Below, one piece after another: positions 1 through 8,218 of a stretch of DNA of 8,956 nucleotides (within the stretch, counting starts at the first letter, position 1; each line of letters begins with the position of its first letter). The stretch comes from Desulfobacterales bacterium CG23_combo_of_CG06-09_8_20_14_all_51_8 (lineage in GTDB: Bacteria > Desulfobacterota > Desulfobacteria > Desulfobacterales > Desulfosalsimonadaceae). A model generated the notes under the pieces. The model was not told where the DNA came from, searched no databases, and saw only the letters and a program-made list of their open reading frames with translations. Both the position numbers and the translations under genes were made by a program. The stretch lies in contig PCSG01000422.1 of NCBI GenBank assembly GCA_002772195.1, positions 851-9,806 on the forward strand, in the 5' to 3' direction.

Positions 1-50
1 CTTTTTTCGATCCGCCAAAATTTTTAAGCGCTGCCCCTTCCGGTAAAAAT

Positions 51-66
51 GGCTCCCGGGCTCCCG
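51..66. repeat. Perfect tandem duplication of an 8-mer
   Basis: GGCTCCCG occurs twice in direct succession (51-58 and 59-66). It lies in the presumed untranslated leader downstream of the leftward promoter. No stable hairpin is formed by the repeat itself. It may be chance or slippage. Confidence 0.6.
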
Positions 67-82
67 TGAAAAGGATGGAGGG

Positions 83-111
83 GTTCTACATGTCACCCAT
101 GTCTTTGTCAA
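83..111 (-). promoter_or_regulatory. Candidate leftward promoter downstream of bioD
   Basis: On the minus strand TTGACA (106-111, perfect -35) and TAGAAC (83-88, four of six consensus -10 bases) are separated by exactly 17 bases. It lies after the bioD stop and points out of the left edge, so it would drive a gene that starts beyond position 1. No start codon with a ribosome site was found between it and the window edge. That gene is unknown; another biotin gene is only a guess. Confidence 0.5.
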
Positions 112-113
112 CC
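88..113 (-). promoter_or_regulatory. Possible operator: dyad in the promoter spacer plus a BirA-like half-site
   Basis: A perfect 5-base inverted repeat, ACATG and CATGT with a 5-base loop (88-102), sits inside the spacer of the leftward promoter. Next to it, on the minus strand, GGTTGACAA (105-113) matches one arm of the known BirA operator (TTGTnAACC, about 15 bases, GGTTnACAA) and overlaps the -35. No good second arm is found at the expected distance, so a BirA site is not established. Any control by this site would affect the gene to the left, not bioF or bioD. Confidence 0.3.
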
Positions 114-148
114 ACTAAATTCAAAAAATTAAAGAATTCTCAAGAACA

Positions 149-173
149 GGGATAAAATGCATTTTCCCTTTTT
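149..173. terminator. Weak hairpin after bioD, possible terminator
   Basis: GGG (149-151) pairs with CCC (166-168) and AAAA (154-157) with TTTT (162-165), around a TGCA loop with a 2-base bulge. Five T follow on the plus strand (169-173); on the minus strand, the direction of bioD, the trailing run is poor in T. The stem is AT-rich. It may end the bioD transcript, or act on transcripts coming from the left, but the case is weak. Confidence 0.25.
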
Positions 174-178
174 ATGGG

Positions 179-811
179 TCACCTGAAATACTGAGCATAC
201 GCTTCCGCCAAGGACCGACCATCGATATGGGACAGGGTTTCCACTTCCGCCGTCACCCGGATTCCGCCATAGGTTTCAATGGCCTGTTTGTTGATCCGGT
301 TTTTCGGGCCGTTCATCACGACGCCGAACACGTCAAGCCCCCTGTTTCTTAATTTCTCGAGGGACAGAAGGGTGTGATTAATGGTGCCCAGGCCGCTTCT
401 GGCGACCAGCAGGACAGGAAGCGCCAGGTATTTCATCAGGTCCACCATGAAATGTTTTTCATTCAACGGCGCCATCACCCCACCCGCTCCCTCCACAATC
501 AACCGGGGATATCGGTCCTGGTCCGGCAGTTGAAAGGCCGACAGCGAAATCGAGACGCCATCTTCGACGGCTGCCGCATGGGGAGAAAGCGCCTGCGAAA
601 GCCGGTAGGTTTCCGGAACGAACAGATGGTCGGAAAAACCAGTCATCTGCTGAACCCATGCGGTGTCGGTCATTGTTTCCAGACCGCTTTGCACGGGTTT
701 CCAGTAGGCTGCCTTGCGTCCGGTCATTAAAATGGCACTGACAAGGGTTTTGCCGACCCCGGTATCGGTTCCGGTAACAAAAAATCTGGAAGGAAACTCC
801 ATCGAAGGCAT
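179..811 (-). CDS. bioD: Dethiobiotin synthetase (ATP-dependent), BioD
   Basis: Closes the ureido ring of dethiobiotin from 7,8-diaminopelargonate, CO2 and ATP, the penultimate step of biotin synthesis; cytosolic and normally a homodimer. The protein is 210 residues, slightly shorter than E. coli BioD (about 225), but it carries the family landmarks in order: a P-loop GTDTGVGKT at residues 14-22, KPVQSG at 38-43 with the substrate lysine K38, D49 in a TD pair, SPH at 76-78, VEGAGG at 106-111 with the Mg-binding E107, and the GLGTINH segment at 140-146. It is the last gene of the minus-strand run, 30 bases after bioF, which supports the assignment. The start is ambiguous: GAGGG lies directly against the first ATG but about 9 bases before the Met at residue 4 (start at 802), so a 207-residue product is equally possible. 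Function is very likely; only the start is uncertain. Confidence 0.96.
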   Translation of the reverse strand: MPSMEFPSRFFVTGTDTGVGKTLVSAILMTGRKAAYWKPVQSGLETMTDTAWVQQMTGFSDHLFVPETYRLSQALSPHAAAVEDGVSISLSAFQLPDQDRYPRLIVEGAGGVMAPLNEKHFMVDLMKYLALPVLLVARSGLGTINHTLLSLEKLRNRGLDVFGVVMNGPKNRINKQAIETYGGIRVTAEVETLSHIDGRSLAEAYAQYFR

Positions 812-841
812 CCCTCAAACCCCTTCCATCCGCTTTATTCC

Positions 842-2017
842 TTATTGCTTGAAACGCCATTTGTCCAGCATATCCAGAAGCCGGTCAATATGGTCCCTCG
901 TATGCCGGGCAGACAGCGACAGGCGAATACGAGAAGCCCCGGGCGGCACGGTAGGCGGTCGAATCGCAGCGATCAGAATGCCGTTATCCCCAAGCCATTC
1001 GGAGACAGCCAGCGCTTCGCTCTCCTTTCCGATCATGACGGGAATGATCTGGGTGGATGATTGACCGGTGCTCCATCCCATTTCCTGAAGGGTCTGCCGA
1101 AGATAATCCGCATTGGCATGGAGTGCGTTTCTTTGCGCATCCATGGCCGGGATTAGCTCCAGGGCCGCATCAACGGCCCCCATCACGGCAGGCGGCAGGG
1201 CCGTGGAATATATCAGACCGGAGCAGCAGTTGATCATGTATTGCTTCATTTTTTCAGAACATGCCAGGTAGGCGCCAAAGGAACCGCCGGCCTTTCCGAA
1301 CGTACCAATCACCAGATCAACGTCGTGACCGCAGGAAAGGCCCATGCCCAGATGCCCGAGAACACCCGTTGCATGAGCCTCGTCAACGACAAGAAAGGCG
1401 TTGAATCTTTCCGCCAGCGCCACCAGGGCGCCGATATCGGCCTGATCGCCGTCCATGCTGAAAACGGATTCCGTCACGATAAAAACCCTGGAAAATCCTT
1501 TTTCTGAATTTTGAGCGAGCATCTGTTCCAGATGGCCCAAATCATTGTGACGATAGACCGCTACTTTGCAGCGGGCCAGCCGGCACCCCTGAACCAGGCT
1601 GTTATGATTCAGCAAATCCGATAAAATCAATGAATCCCGATCGGCCAGGGCGGGGATAACGGATATATTGGTCTGGAATCCGGATGACATCACCAGGGCC
1701 GCTTCCACCTGTTTTAAGCGGGCCAGTTTTTTTTCAATACGATCGTAATAATCGTAGTTCCCACAGATCAGCCGGGAGGCTGTGGCGCCGGCGCCGTATT
1801 GATGGATAAATTCAATGGATCGCTGGCGCACCAGCGGATGCATGGAAAGCCCCAGATAATCATTGGAGGAGAAATTAAGCATCGCCCGACCGTTGACGCG
1901 GGTTTCAATTCCGTTTAAAGGCAGCATATGCCGCAGGACCCGCAATTGCCGGCTATGGATGCGGCGATCCAGCTCCGCGTCCATGAAGCGGTACTTGTTT
2001 TTAGGTGTATCATCCAT
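842..2017 (-). CDS. bioF: 8-amino-7-oxononanoate (KAPA) synthase, BioF
   Basis: PLP enzyme of the alpha-oxoamine synthase family that condenses pimeloyl-ACP/CoA with L-alanine to give KAPA, the first step of biotin ring assembly. At 391 residues it is close to E. coli BioF (384). Visible motifs are SNDYLGL at 51-57, the glycine-rich GAGATASR at 75-82, H138 in the LNHNSL stretch (the residue that stacks on PLP), VDEAHATG at 211-218 with D212 and H215, and the PLP lysine K242 in GTFGKAGG (238-245). The sister enzyme 2-amino-3-ketobutyrate CoA ligase has the same fold, but bioD follows 30 bases downstream, which decides for BioF. The ATG lies 9 bases after the aminotransferase stop and has no clear Shine-Dalgarno sequence, so translation is probably coupled to the upstream gene. 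A later Met at residue 12 has no better ribosome site. Confidence 0.95.
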   Translation of the reverse strand: MDDTPKNKYRFMDAELDRRIHSRQLRVLRHMLPLNGIETRVNGRAMLNFSSNDYLGLSMHPLVRQRSIEFIHQYGAGATASRLICGNYDYYDRIEKKLARLKQVEAALVMSSGFQTNISVIPALADRDSLILSDLLNHNSLVQGCRLARCKVAVYRHNDLGHLEQMLAQNSEKGFSRVFIVTESVFSMDGDQADIGALVALAERFNAFLVVDEAHATGVLGHLGMGLSCGHDVDLVIGTFGKAGGSFGAYLACSEKMKQYMINCCSGLIYSTALPPAVMGAVDAALELIPAMDAQRNALHANADYLRQTLQEMGWSTGQSSTQIIPVMIGKESEALAVSEWLGDNGILIAAIRPPTVPPGASRIRLSLSARHTRDHIDRLLDMLDKWRFKQ

Positions 2018-2026
2018 CAGTTAAGT

Positions 2027-3160
2027 TCAACGGAAAAACTCCCGAATCTGATCCACCCCATACCGGATCTGGTCTTCGGAAAGTTCCGGGTATACCGGCA
2101 GGGCCAGGGTATGTTCGGCGGCATGTTCGGCCACCGGAAAATCCCCGGGGGAATACTCCAGATCTGCAAAACATTCCTGGAGATGCAGGGGCACGGGATA
2201 ATAAATCTCACATCCCACATGATTGGCGATTAAAAATTCCTTCAGGCTGTCCCGCCCTTCCACCACGGAAATAACAAACTGATTATAAATATGACGATTT
2301 TCCTTTTCAAAAGGGACGGTGACAGCATGGCTTAATCCAGCTTCTTCAAAAAGGGCCTTATACATTTTCGCATTTTTCTGCCGGGCCTTTGTCCACTGGT
2401 CTAGATACTTGAGCTTAATCGAAACAATAGCGGCCTGGAGGGCATCCAGCCGGAAATTCCCTCCGATCTGACTGTGATAATACTTGGGATGGCCCCCATG
2501 CACCCTTAAAATTTTTAAATTCTCATAGTCTGTTTCTGAGTTGGTGGTGATAATCCCGCCGTCTCCGAATCCGCCGAGATTCTTGGACGGGAAAAAGGAA
2601 AAACAACCGAAATTCCCCATGGATCCGGCGCGCCGGCCTTTATATTCGGAGCCGATGGCCTGGGCTGCGTCCTCGATCACCACCAGGTTGTTTTTCCTTG
2701 CGATTTCTGCGACAGCATCCATGTCCGCGCACTGGCCGTATAAATGCACCGGAATGATGGCTTTTACAGTTTTGCGGATCGCATCCGGCATGGCCTGGAT
2801 CACCGCCTCAAGCCGGGCCGGTGAAATATTATAGGTGTCCGGCTCAATATCCACAAATACGGGAATCGCCCCCATCCGGCTCACCACACCGGCGGTGGCG
2901 AAAAACGTATACGGCGTGGTGATGACCCGGTCGCCATATCCGATTTTTGCGGCCATCAGGGACAGCAGCAGCGCATCCGTTCCTGAAGATACGCCCACGG
3001 CATATTTTGTCGAACAATAGCGTGCGATTTCTTTTTCCAGCGCCTCCACATAGGGGCCGAGAATAAAATACTGGCTTTCATATATCTCTTTGGTTACCTG
3101 GAGACATTCCTCCTTGATGGTCTGGTACTGGGCCTTTAAATCAAGCAATGGAACCTGCAT
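2027..3160 (-). CDS. DegT/DnrJ/EryC1/StrS-family PLP aminotransferase, probably nucleotide-sugar specific
   Basis: A 377-residue fold-type I PLP aminotransferase of the DegT/DnrJ/EryC1/StrS family. Members typically move an amino group from glutamate to a keto-sugar nucleotide for surface polysaccharide or glycan synthesis. Supporting motifs: an N-terminal PLLDLKAQY segment at 4-12, SSGTDAL at 58-64 (PLP phosphate loop), HLYGQCADMD at 139-148, EDAAQAIG at 163-170 with the PLP-ring aspartate D164, and the Schiff-base lysine K193 in FFPSKNLGGFGDGG (189-202). GGNFRLDALQAA at 233-244 is also typical. Resemblance is strongest to WbpE/WlbE- and DesV-like enzymes, from memory of those sequences. The substrate cannot be read from sequence. 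An AAGG lies 8 bases before the ATG. No sugar-nucleotide gene is adjacent; the neighbours are dnaE (23 bases upstream) and bioF (9 bases downstream), so a biotin-related role is possible but unsupported. Confidence 0.9.
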   Translation of the reverse strand: MQVPLLDLKAQYQTIKEECLQVTKEIYESQYFILGPYVEALEKEIARYCSTKYAVGVSSGTDALLLSLMAAKIGYGDRVITTPYTFFATAGVVSRMGAIPVFVDIEPDTYNISPARLEAVIQAMPDAIRKTVKAIIPVHLYGQCADMDAVAEIARKNNLVVIEDAAQAIGSEYKGRRAGSMGNFGCFSFFPSKNLGGFGDGGIITTNSETDYENLKILRVHGGHPKYYHSQIGGNFRLDALQAAIVSIKLKYLDQWTKARQKNAKMYKALFEEAGLSHAVTVPFEKENRHIYNQFVISVVEGRDSLKEFLIANHVGCEIYYPVPLHLQECFADLEYSPGDFPVAEHAAEHTLALPVYPELSEDQIRYGVDQIREFFR

Positions 3161-3183
3161 GGGCGTCGCCTTTCACCGAATGG

Positions 3184-6100
3184 TTAAATTTTCCCGCGGC
3201 CAAACTTTTTCCCGCGCTTTTCAGTCACCTGCGGCCCTGCCTGGACAGGCGCGCAATGAGTGGTCACCGCCGGATACCCCAGCAGCCGGCTGACTTCCCG
3301 GGTCAATGTCTTGCCCGCCTGCAAATTCATCTGCGGCGGCAGCGCGATAATGGTTTCCGTTTTCCCAGGAATCACCACATGGACAAAGCTTTTGCATTGA
3401 CCGGGATAATTTTTTAACACCTGACACAACTCATCCAGTTTTTGCGGATTTGTCTTTTCCGCATCCACCATCATATGGACGCTGGCGGTCCACAGGCTTT
3501 CCGCCTTGTCAACCGGGACAACGGTTTCCGCGATGATTTTTGCGAATTTCTCGTTTTTCTGAATCCTGCCCTGGATAAAAACCGGCATGTCCTCCCCCAG
3601 GACGTCTCCGCACTGAGCATACACCGACGCGAACAGGGTCACCTCCACCGAACCGTTGATATCTTCGAGCTCAACAAAGGCCATGGTATTCCCCCGTTTA
3701 TCCATGATCTTTTTGCTGCCTCGAACCAGGCCGGCCATCCGCACGACCGCTCCATCTTTGATACTTTCATCCATAAGGTCCAGAGAGTTCGCACTGGCGT
3801 ATTTTTCAATCACTTCCTGATATTCGTCCAGGGGATGACCGGTAATATAAAACCCGATAGCCTCTTTTTCCAGCCTCAGCTTCTGTTTTTCATCCCATTC
3901 AGGGACGTCCGGCAGGACAGGCGGATTAAGCGGCTCCGTGCCCATCCGGTCTCCGAACAAGCTCATCTGCGGGTCCGCCGCCTCTTTCTGAATTTTCTGG
4001 CCATAATCCAGGGCATCTTCTACACAGGCCATCATCTGGGAACGACGGTTGCCGGAGGAATCAAAAGCACCGCACTGGATCAGGCTTTCCAGCACCCGTT
4101 TGTTGACTTTCCGGATATCCACCCGCTGGCAGAAGTCAAACAAGGATCCAAATTTTCCCTGACCGCGGGTCTCGATGATGGATTCGATAGCGGCTTCCCC
4201 GACATTTTTCACCGCCGCCAGTCCGAACCGGATTTTCCCGTCGCTGACCGTAAACCCCTTGTCGCTTTCATTGATATCCGGCGGCAGCACGGCAATGTTG
4301 TGGTTACGGCATTCCGCGATATATTTCACCACGTTATCAGACGACCCCATTTCAGACGTGAGCACCGCCGCCATATACTCCACGGGGAAATGGACTTTTA
4401 AATAAGCGGTCTGAAAGGCGATGAGCGCATAGGCCGCGCTGTGGGATTTATTAAATCCGTACCCGGCGAATTTTTCGATCTGTCGAAACAATTCCTCCGC
4501 CTTGTCCCGGGGGATGCTGTTTTTCACGGCTCCTTCGACGAAACGGCCCATCTGATCTGCCATGACCTCAGGGTCTTTCTTGCCCATGGCTTTTCGCAAG
4601 CTGTCCGCTTCGGCCATGGTGAACCCGGCCACGTCATTGGCGATTTTCATGACCTGTTCCTGGTATAAAATGACGCCGTAGGTGGATCTCAGAATGGGCT
4701 CCAGCTGAGGCACCAGGTATATCACAGTCTTGCGGCCGTGTTTGCAGTTCACATAATCATCCACCATGCCGCTGCCCATGGGCCCTGGCCGGTAAAGGGC
4801 CACCAGGGCCGTCACTTCCGAAAAATTCTCGGGCTTTAAATCGATGATCAGGTTTTTCATGCCGGAACTTTCCAGCTGGAACACGGCGGAAGTGTCGCCG
4901 GCCGCCAGAAGATCGAAAGTCTTTGGGTCCGACAGATCCAGATGGGCCATATCCGGAGGCGTCTTTTTCTGGGCCCGGATCATGGCAAGAACGTCGGCGA
5001 TAATGGTCAAATTGCGGAGCCCCAGAAAATCAAATTTCACCAGGCCGATCTTTTGCACCTTGTTCATATCGAACTGGGTCAGGACTTCTCCCCGTTTTCC
5101 TCTGTACAAAGGCAGATATTCCACGAGGGGTTTGTCGCCGATCACCACCCCGGCCGCATGGGTGGAGGCGTGGCGGTTCAAGCCCTCCAACACCTTGGAT
5201 ATGTCCATGAGCTCAGCGATATCCGGCCGGGCCGCCACCGCTTCCCTGAGTTTGGGCTCCTTTTCCATGGCATCATGCAGACTGATATTGACGGTTTCGG
5301 GCACCAGTTTGGCGATGGCATCCACATCGCTCAAGGGAATATCCAGGGCCCGGCCCACATCCCGGATGACCGCCCGGGCCTTCATCTTCCCGAACGTGAT
5401 GATCTGAGCCACATACTCGGCACCGCCGTAACGGTTCGCCACATAATGATACACATCCTCGCGGCCGTTGATGCAGAAATCCACATCAATATCCGGCATG
5501 CTCTTCCGGCCGGGATTTAAAAACCGCTCAAAAATCAACCCGTGTTCAATGGGATCCAGATCCGTGATGCCCAGACAATAGGCCACCAGGCTGCCGGCTG
5601 CGGACCCCCGGCCTGGTCCCACGGGAATGCCCTTGTTCTTGGAATACGCGATAAAATCCGCCACAATCAGAAAATACCCGGGGAACTCCATTTTCTGAAT
5701 CACCGAAATCTCATACTCGAGCCGCTCTCGGTACACGGCTTCATCGATTTCCGGATTTTTAAGGCAGAGAATCGCCATTTTTTCCGCATATCCTTTGCGG
5801 ACTTTTTCCTCAAAGATTTCCGCCTCGGGTCGCGTGGAATTCATGTCAAACCGGGGGAAATGGAATTTCCCGAGTTCAAATTCCACTGTGCATCGGTTTG
5901 CAATGGCCAGCGTATTCAAAATGGCGTCGGGGTATCCGGCGAAATCGGCAATCATTTCCCGGCTGGATTTGAAATAAAGTTCCTCCGTGCGGAAACGGAA
6001 CCGGCCGGCGTCATGGATGGTCTGGCCCGTCTGTACGCACAAAAGCACCTCATGGGCTTTTACATGGGATTTATCCAGGTAATGGCAGTCATTGGTGGCC

Positions 6101-6720
6101 ACCAAGGGGATGGACAGGCGGTGATGCATTTCCAGCAGACCGCGGTTGACGATCTCCTGCTCCGGTATTCCGTTTTTCTGAACTTCCAGAAAAAAATTTC
6201 CTGCGCCGAAAAGATCGACGTAAAATTTTGCGGCCGCATCCGCTTCGAAAATTTTTCCATTGCGGATCAGGGTAGGGATTTCGCCCTTGAGGCAGGCGGA
6301 CAAAGCGATCAGTCCCTGACAATGTTTTGCCAGCAGGTCCTTGTCAATACGGGGTCGATGGTAGAATCCATCCAGGCTGGCCCGGGTGGCCAGGGCGCAG
6401 AGGTTCTGATATCCCTGCCGGTTTTCCGCCAGCAGCACCAGATGGGAAACCCCCTTGTGATCCAAGGGCGTCTTGTCATGAAGGGTGCGGGGGGCCACAT
6501 AGAATTCGCATCCGATAACGGGCTTGATGCCAGCCTCTTTCGCCTGTTCATAAAAATCCAGGACCCCGAACATGGTGCCATGGTCCGTGATGGCCACCGC
6601 CGGCATGCCGTCTTCTTTTGCTCTTTTCAAAAGCGCATCGATACGGATGGCCCCATCCAACAGGCTGTATTCGGTGTGAACATGGAGATGAACAAATTGT
6701 ACGGTCTTATCTTCTGACAT
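3184..6720 (-). CDS. dnaE: DNA polymerase III subunit alpha, DnaE
   Basis: Catalytic subunit of the replicative polymerase. It is 1178 residues, against 1160 in E. coli, and complete. The order of parts is an N-terminal PHP domain (about 8-215), the polymerase core, a helix-hairpin-helix region, a beta-clamp-binding peptide QMSLF at 918-922 and a C-terminal OB fold (about 990-1070). The catalytic aspartates are D410 and D412 in PDIDVDF and D564 in KFDFLGL; the nucleotide-binding GPGRGSAAGS loop is at 368-377 and YRPGPMGSG is at 643-651. The PHP domain keeps HLHVHT (H13, H15), D22, H47, E72, H93, C143, D211 and H213, so it may be metal-binding. It resembles DnaE1 rather than the error-prone ImuC/DnaE2 type, from its length and the clamp motif. 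The ATG lies 8 bases after the guaB stop with no strong ribosome site, which suggests translational coupling. Confidence 0.98.
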   Translation of the reverse strand: MSEDKTVQFVHLHVHTEYSLLDGAIRIDALLKRAKEDGMPAVAITDHGTMFGVLDFYEQAKEAGIKPVIGCEFYVAPRTLHDKTPLDHKGVSHLVLLAENRQGYQNLCALATRASLDGFYHRPRIDKDLLAKHCQGLIALSACLKGEIPTLIRNGKIFEADAAAKFYVDLFGAGNFFLEVQKNGIPEQEIVNRGLLEMHHRLSIPLVATNDCHYLDKSHVKAHEVLLCVQTGQTIHDAGRFRFRTEELYFKSSREMIADFAGYPDAILNTLAIANRCTVEFELGKFHFPRFDMNSTRPEAEIFEEKVRKGYAEKMAILCLKNPEIDEAVYRERLEYEISVIQKMEFPGYFLIVADFIAYSKNKGIPVGPGRGSAAGSLVAYCLGITDLDPIEHGLIFERFLNPGRKSMPDIDVDFCINGREDVYHYVANRYGGAEYVAQIITFGKMKARAVIRDVGRALDIPLSDVDAIAKLVPETVNISLHDAMEKEPKLREAVAARPDIAELMDISKVLEGLNRHASTHAAGVVIGDKPLVEYLPLYRGKRGEVLTQFDMNKVQKIGLVKFDFLGLRNLTIIADVLAMIRAQKKTPPDMAHLDLSDPKTFDLLAAGDTSAVFQLESSGMKNLIIDLKPENFSEVTALVALYRPGPMGSGMVDDYVNCKHGRKTVIYLVPQLEPILRSTYGVILYQEQVMKIANDVAGFTMAEADSLRKAMGKKDPEVMADQMGRFVEGAVKNSIPRDKAEELFRQIEKFAGYGFNKSHSAAYALIAFQTAYLKVHFPVEYMAAVLTSEMGSSDNVVKYIAECRNHNIAVLPPDINESDKGFTVSDGKIRFGLAAVKNVGEAAIESIIETRGQGKFGSLFDFCQRVDIRKVNKRVLESLIQCGAFDSSGNRRSQMMACVEDALDYGQKIQKEAADPQMSLFGDRMGTEPLNPPVLPDVPEWDEKQKLRLEKEAIGFYITGHPLDEYQEVIEKYASANSLDLMDESIKDGAVVRMAGLVRGSKKIMDKRGNTMAFVELEDINGSVEVTLFASVYAQCGDVLGEDMPVFIQGRIQKNEKFAKIIAETVVPVDKAESLWTASVHMMVDAEKTNPQKLDELCQVLKNYPGQCKSFVHVVIPGKTETIIALPPQMNLQAGKTLTREVSRLLGYPAVTTHCAPVQAGPQVTEKRGKKFGRGKI

Positions 6721-6728
6721 ATATCAAA

Positions 6729-8192
6729 TTACTCAATGCTGTAATTCGGTGCTTCCTTGGTGATGATCACGTCATGGGCGTGGCTTTCCCGCAGGCCGGA
6801 GGCGCTGATTTTGATGAACCGGGCCTTCTGCCGCAACTCTTCAATGGTCCGGCAGCCGACATATCCCATGCCGGATTTGAGCCCCCCCACCATCTGAAAA
6901 ATATTTTCCGCAATGGTGCCCCGGTAGGGAACCCGGCCGACGATGCCTTCAGGGACCAGTTTGTCCCCTTCAACCTCGTCTCCCTGATAATAGCGGTCGC
7001 GGCTTCCCTGCTGCATGGCCTCAACGGACCCCATCCCGCGATAGGACTTGTAACTCCGGCCCTGAAAAATAATTTTTTCTCCGGGGCTTTCCTCGGTGCC
7101 GGCAAACAGGCCGCCGATCATCACCGAATGGGCGCCCGCGCCGATGGCTTTGGTGATGTCGCCGGAATATTTGATCCCGCCGTCCGCAATAATCGGCACT
7201 CCGGTTTTATTGGAAACAGATCGGCAGTTCAGGATGGCCGTGAGCTGGGGGACGCCAACCCCGGCGATAATCCGGGTGGTGCAAATGGAACCGGGGCCGA
7301 TCCCGATTTTAACCGCATCCACCCCGGCTTCAATGAGTTCTTCAGCGCCTTTGGCCGTGCCGACGTTACCGGCGATCACCTCGACGTCCGGAAACAGTTT
7401 CTTCAGCCGTCGGACGGTATTAATGACGTTCATTGAATGGCCGTGGGACGTGTCGATCAGCAGAACATCCACCCCCACCTTCACGAGACCGGTGGCCCGC
7501 TCTTCCATATCCGCCCCCACACCGATGGCCCCGCCGACCCGGAGCCGGCCATGACCGTCCTTGCAGGATTTAGGGTATTTTTTGATTTTTTCAATATCTT
7601 TTATGGTGATCATGCCGGTGAGCTGATTCCCGTCCTTGACCACTAAGAGTTTTTCAATCCGGTGCTGGTGCAGCAATTTTTTGGATTCCTCAAGATCAAT
7701 GCCTTCCGACACCGTCACCAGGTTCTCTTTGGTCATGACGTCTGAGACTTTCTTATCCAGATTGGTTTCAAAACGCAGGTCCCGGTTGGTGACAATCCCC
7801 ACCAGCCGCTTGCCCTCGGTGACCGGGACCCCGGAAATATGATATTGCTCCATCAGTTTCAGCACATCCCGGATGGGTACGTTCGGACGGGTGGTGACCG
7901 GATCCACGATCATGCCGCTTTCCGATTTTTTCACATGTTTGACTTCCAGGCACTGGGCTTCAATGCTCATATTGCGGTGAATAAATCCGATACCGCCTTC
8001 CCGGGCCACGCTGATGGCGGTTTTTGCCTCCGTCACCGTATCCATGGCAGCGGAAACAATGGGAATATTCAATTCAATATTTCTGGACAGCCGCGTACTG
8101 GTATTCACTTCGCTCGGGACCACATCCGAATAATTCGGCAGCAGCAGCACGTCATCAAAGGAATAGGCTTCTTCAGGTGGACTCTTGATCAT
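6729..8192 (-). CDS. guaB: Inosine-5'-monophosphate dehydrogenase, GuaB
   Basis: Oxidises IMP to XMP with NAD+, the rate-limiting step towards GMP. From the chosen start it is 487 residues, almost exactly the usual bacterial length (E. coli 488). The first part of the (beta/alpha)8 barrel begins with SFDDVLLLPN at 11-20. Two CBS domains are inserted at about 95-205 (VTTRPNVPIRDV onwards). The barrel then resumes with DTSHGHS at 247-253, the catalytic cysteine C304 in GPGSICTTR (299-307), ADGG at 337-340 and YRGMGS at 384-389. The mobile flap has R420 and Y423 in the GRVPYRG stretch. The reading frame stays open 14 codons further upstream (to 8234), but the ATG at 8192 has GGAGG four bases before it and gives the family's normal N-terminus. 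It is the first gene of the minus-strand run and sits behind a TATAAT-type promoter. Confidence 0.98.
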   Translation of the reverse strand: MIKSPPEEAYSFDDVLLLPNYSDVVPSEVNTSTRLSRNIELNIPIVSAAMDTVTEAKTAISVAREGGIGFIHRNMSIEAQCLEVKHVKKSESGMIVDPVTTRPNVPIRDVLKLMEQYHISGVPVTEGKRLVGIVTNRDLRFETNLDKKVSDVMTKENLVTVSEGIDLEESKKLLHQHRIEKLLVVKDGNQLTGMITIKDIEKIKKYPKSCKDGHGRLRVGGAIGVGADMEERATGLVKVGVDVLLIDTSHGHSMNVINTVRRLKKLFPDVEVIAGNVGTAKGAEELIEAGVDAVKIGIGPGSICTTRIIAGVGVPQLTAILNCRSVSNKTGVPIIADGGIKYSGDITKAIGAGAHSVMIGGLFAGTEESPGEKIIFQGRSYKSYRGMGSVEAMQQGSRDRYYQGDEVEGDKLVPEGIVGRVPYRGTIAENIFQMVGGLKSGMGYVGCRTIEELRQKARFIKISASGLRESHAHDVIITKEAPNYSIE

Positions 8193-8196
8193 AACG

Positions 8197-8201
8197 CCTC
8201 C
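8197..8201 (-). promoter_or_regulatory. Ribosome binding site that fixes the guaB start
   Basis: GGAGG on the minus strand, four bases before the ATG at 8192. The longer open frame reads through this site, so it argues for the internal start. Confidence 0.75.
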
Positions 8202-8218
8202 AAAATATGAAATCATCA

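Noticed and set aside
105..140. A complete BirA operator on the bioD side of the GGTTGACAA arm
   Set aside because: The best second arm at 14 or 15 bases spacing matches only about four of nine consensus bases.
459..860. Minus-strand open frame overlapping bioD in another frame and reaching into the end of bioF
   Set aside because: It overlaps the confirmed bioD frame, and its translation is a frame-shifted shadow (it even contains remnants of the P-loop region out of frame).
5542..6717. Long plus-strand open frame (391 codons) opposite the 5' part of dnaE, and a second (319 codons) at 3442-4401
   Set aside because: Both lie wholly antisense to dnaE, have no recognisable motif, and have low-complexity compositions typical of shadow frames caused by third-position bias in the real gene.
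6618..7436. Plus-strand open frame of 272 codons bridging dnaE and guaB
   Set aside because: It is antisense to two well-supported genes, crosses their junction, and has no family resemblance.
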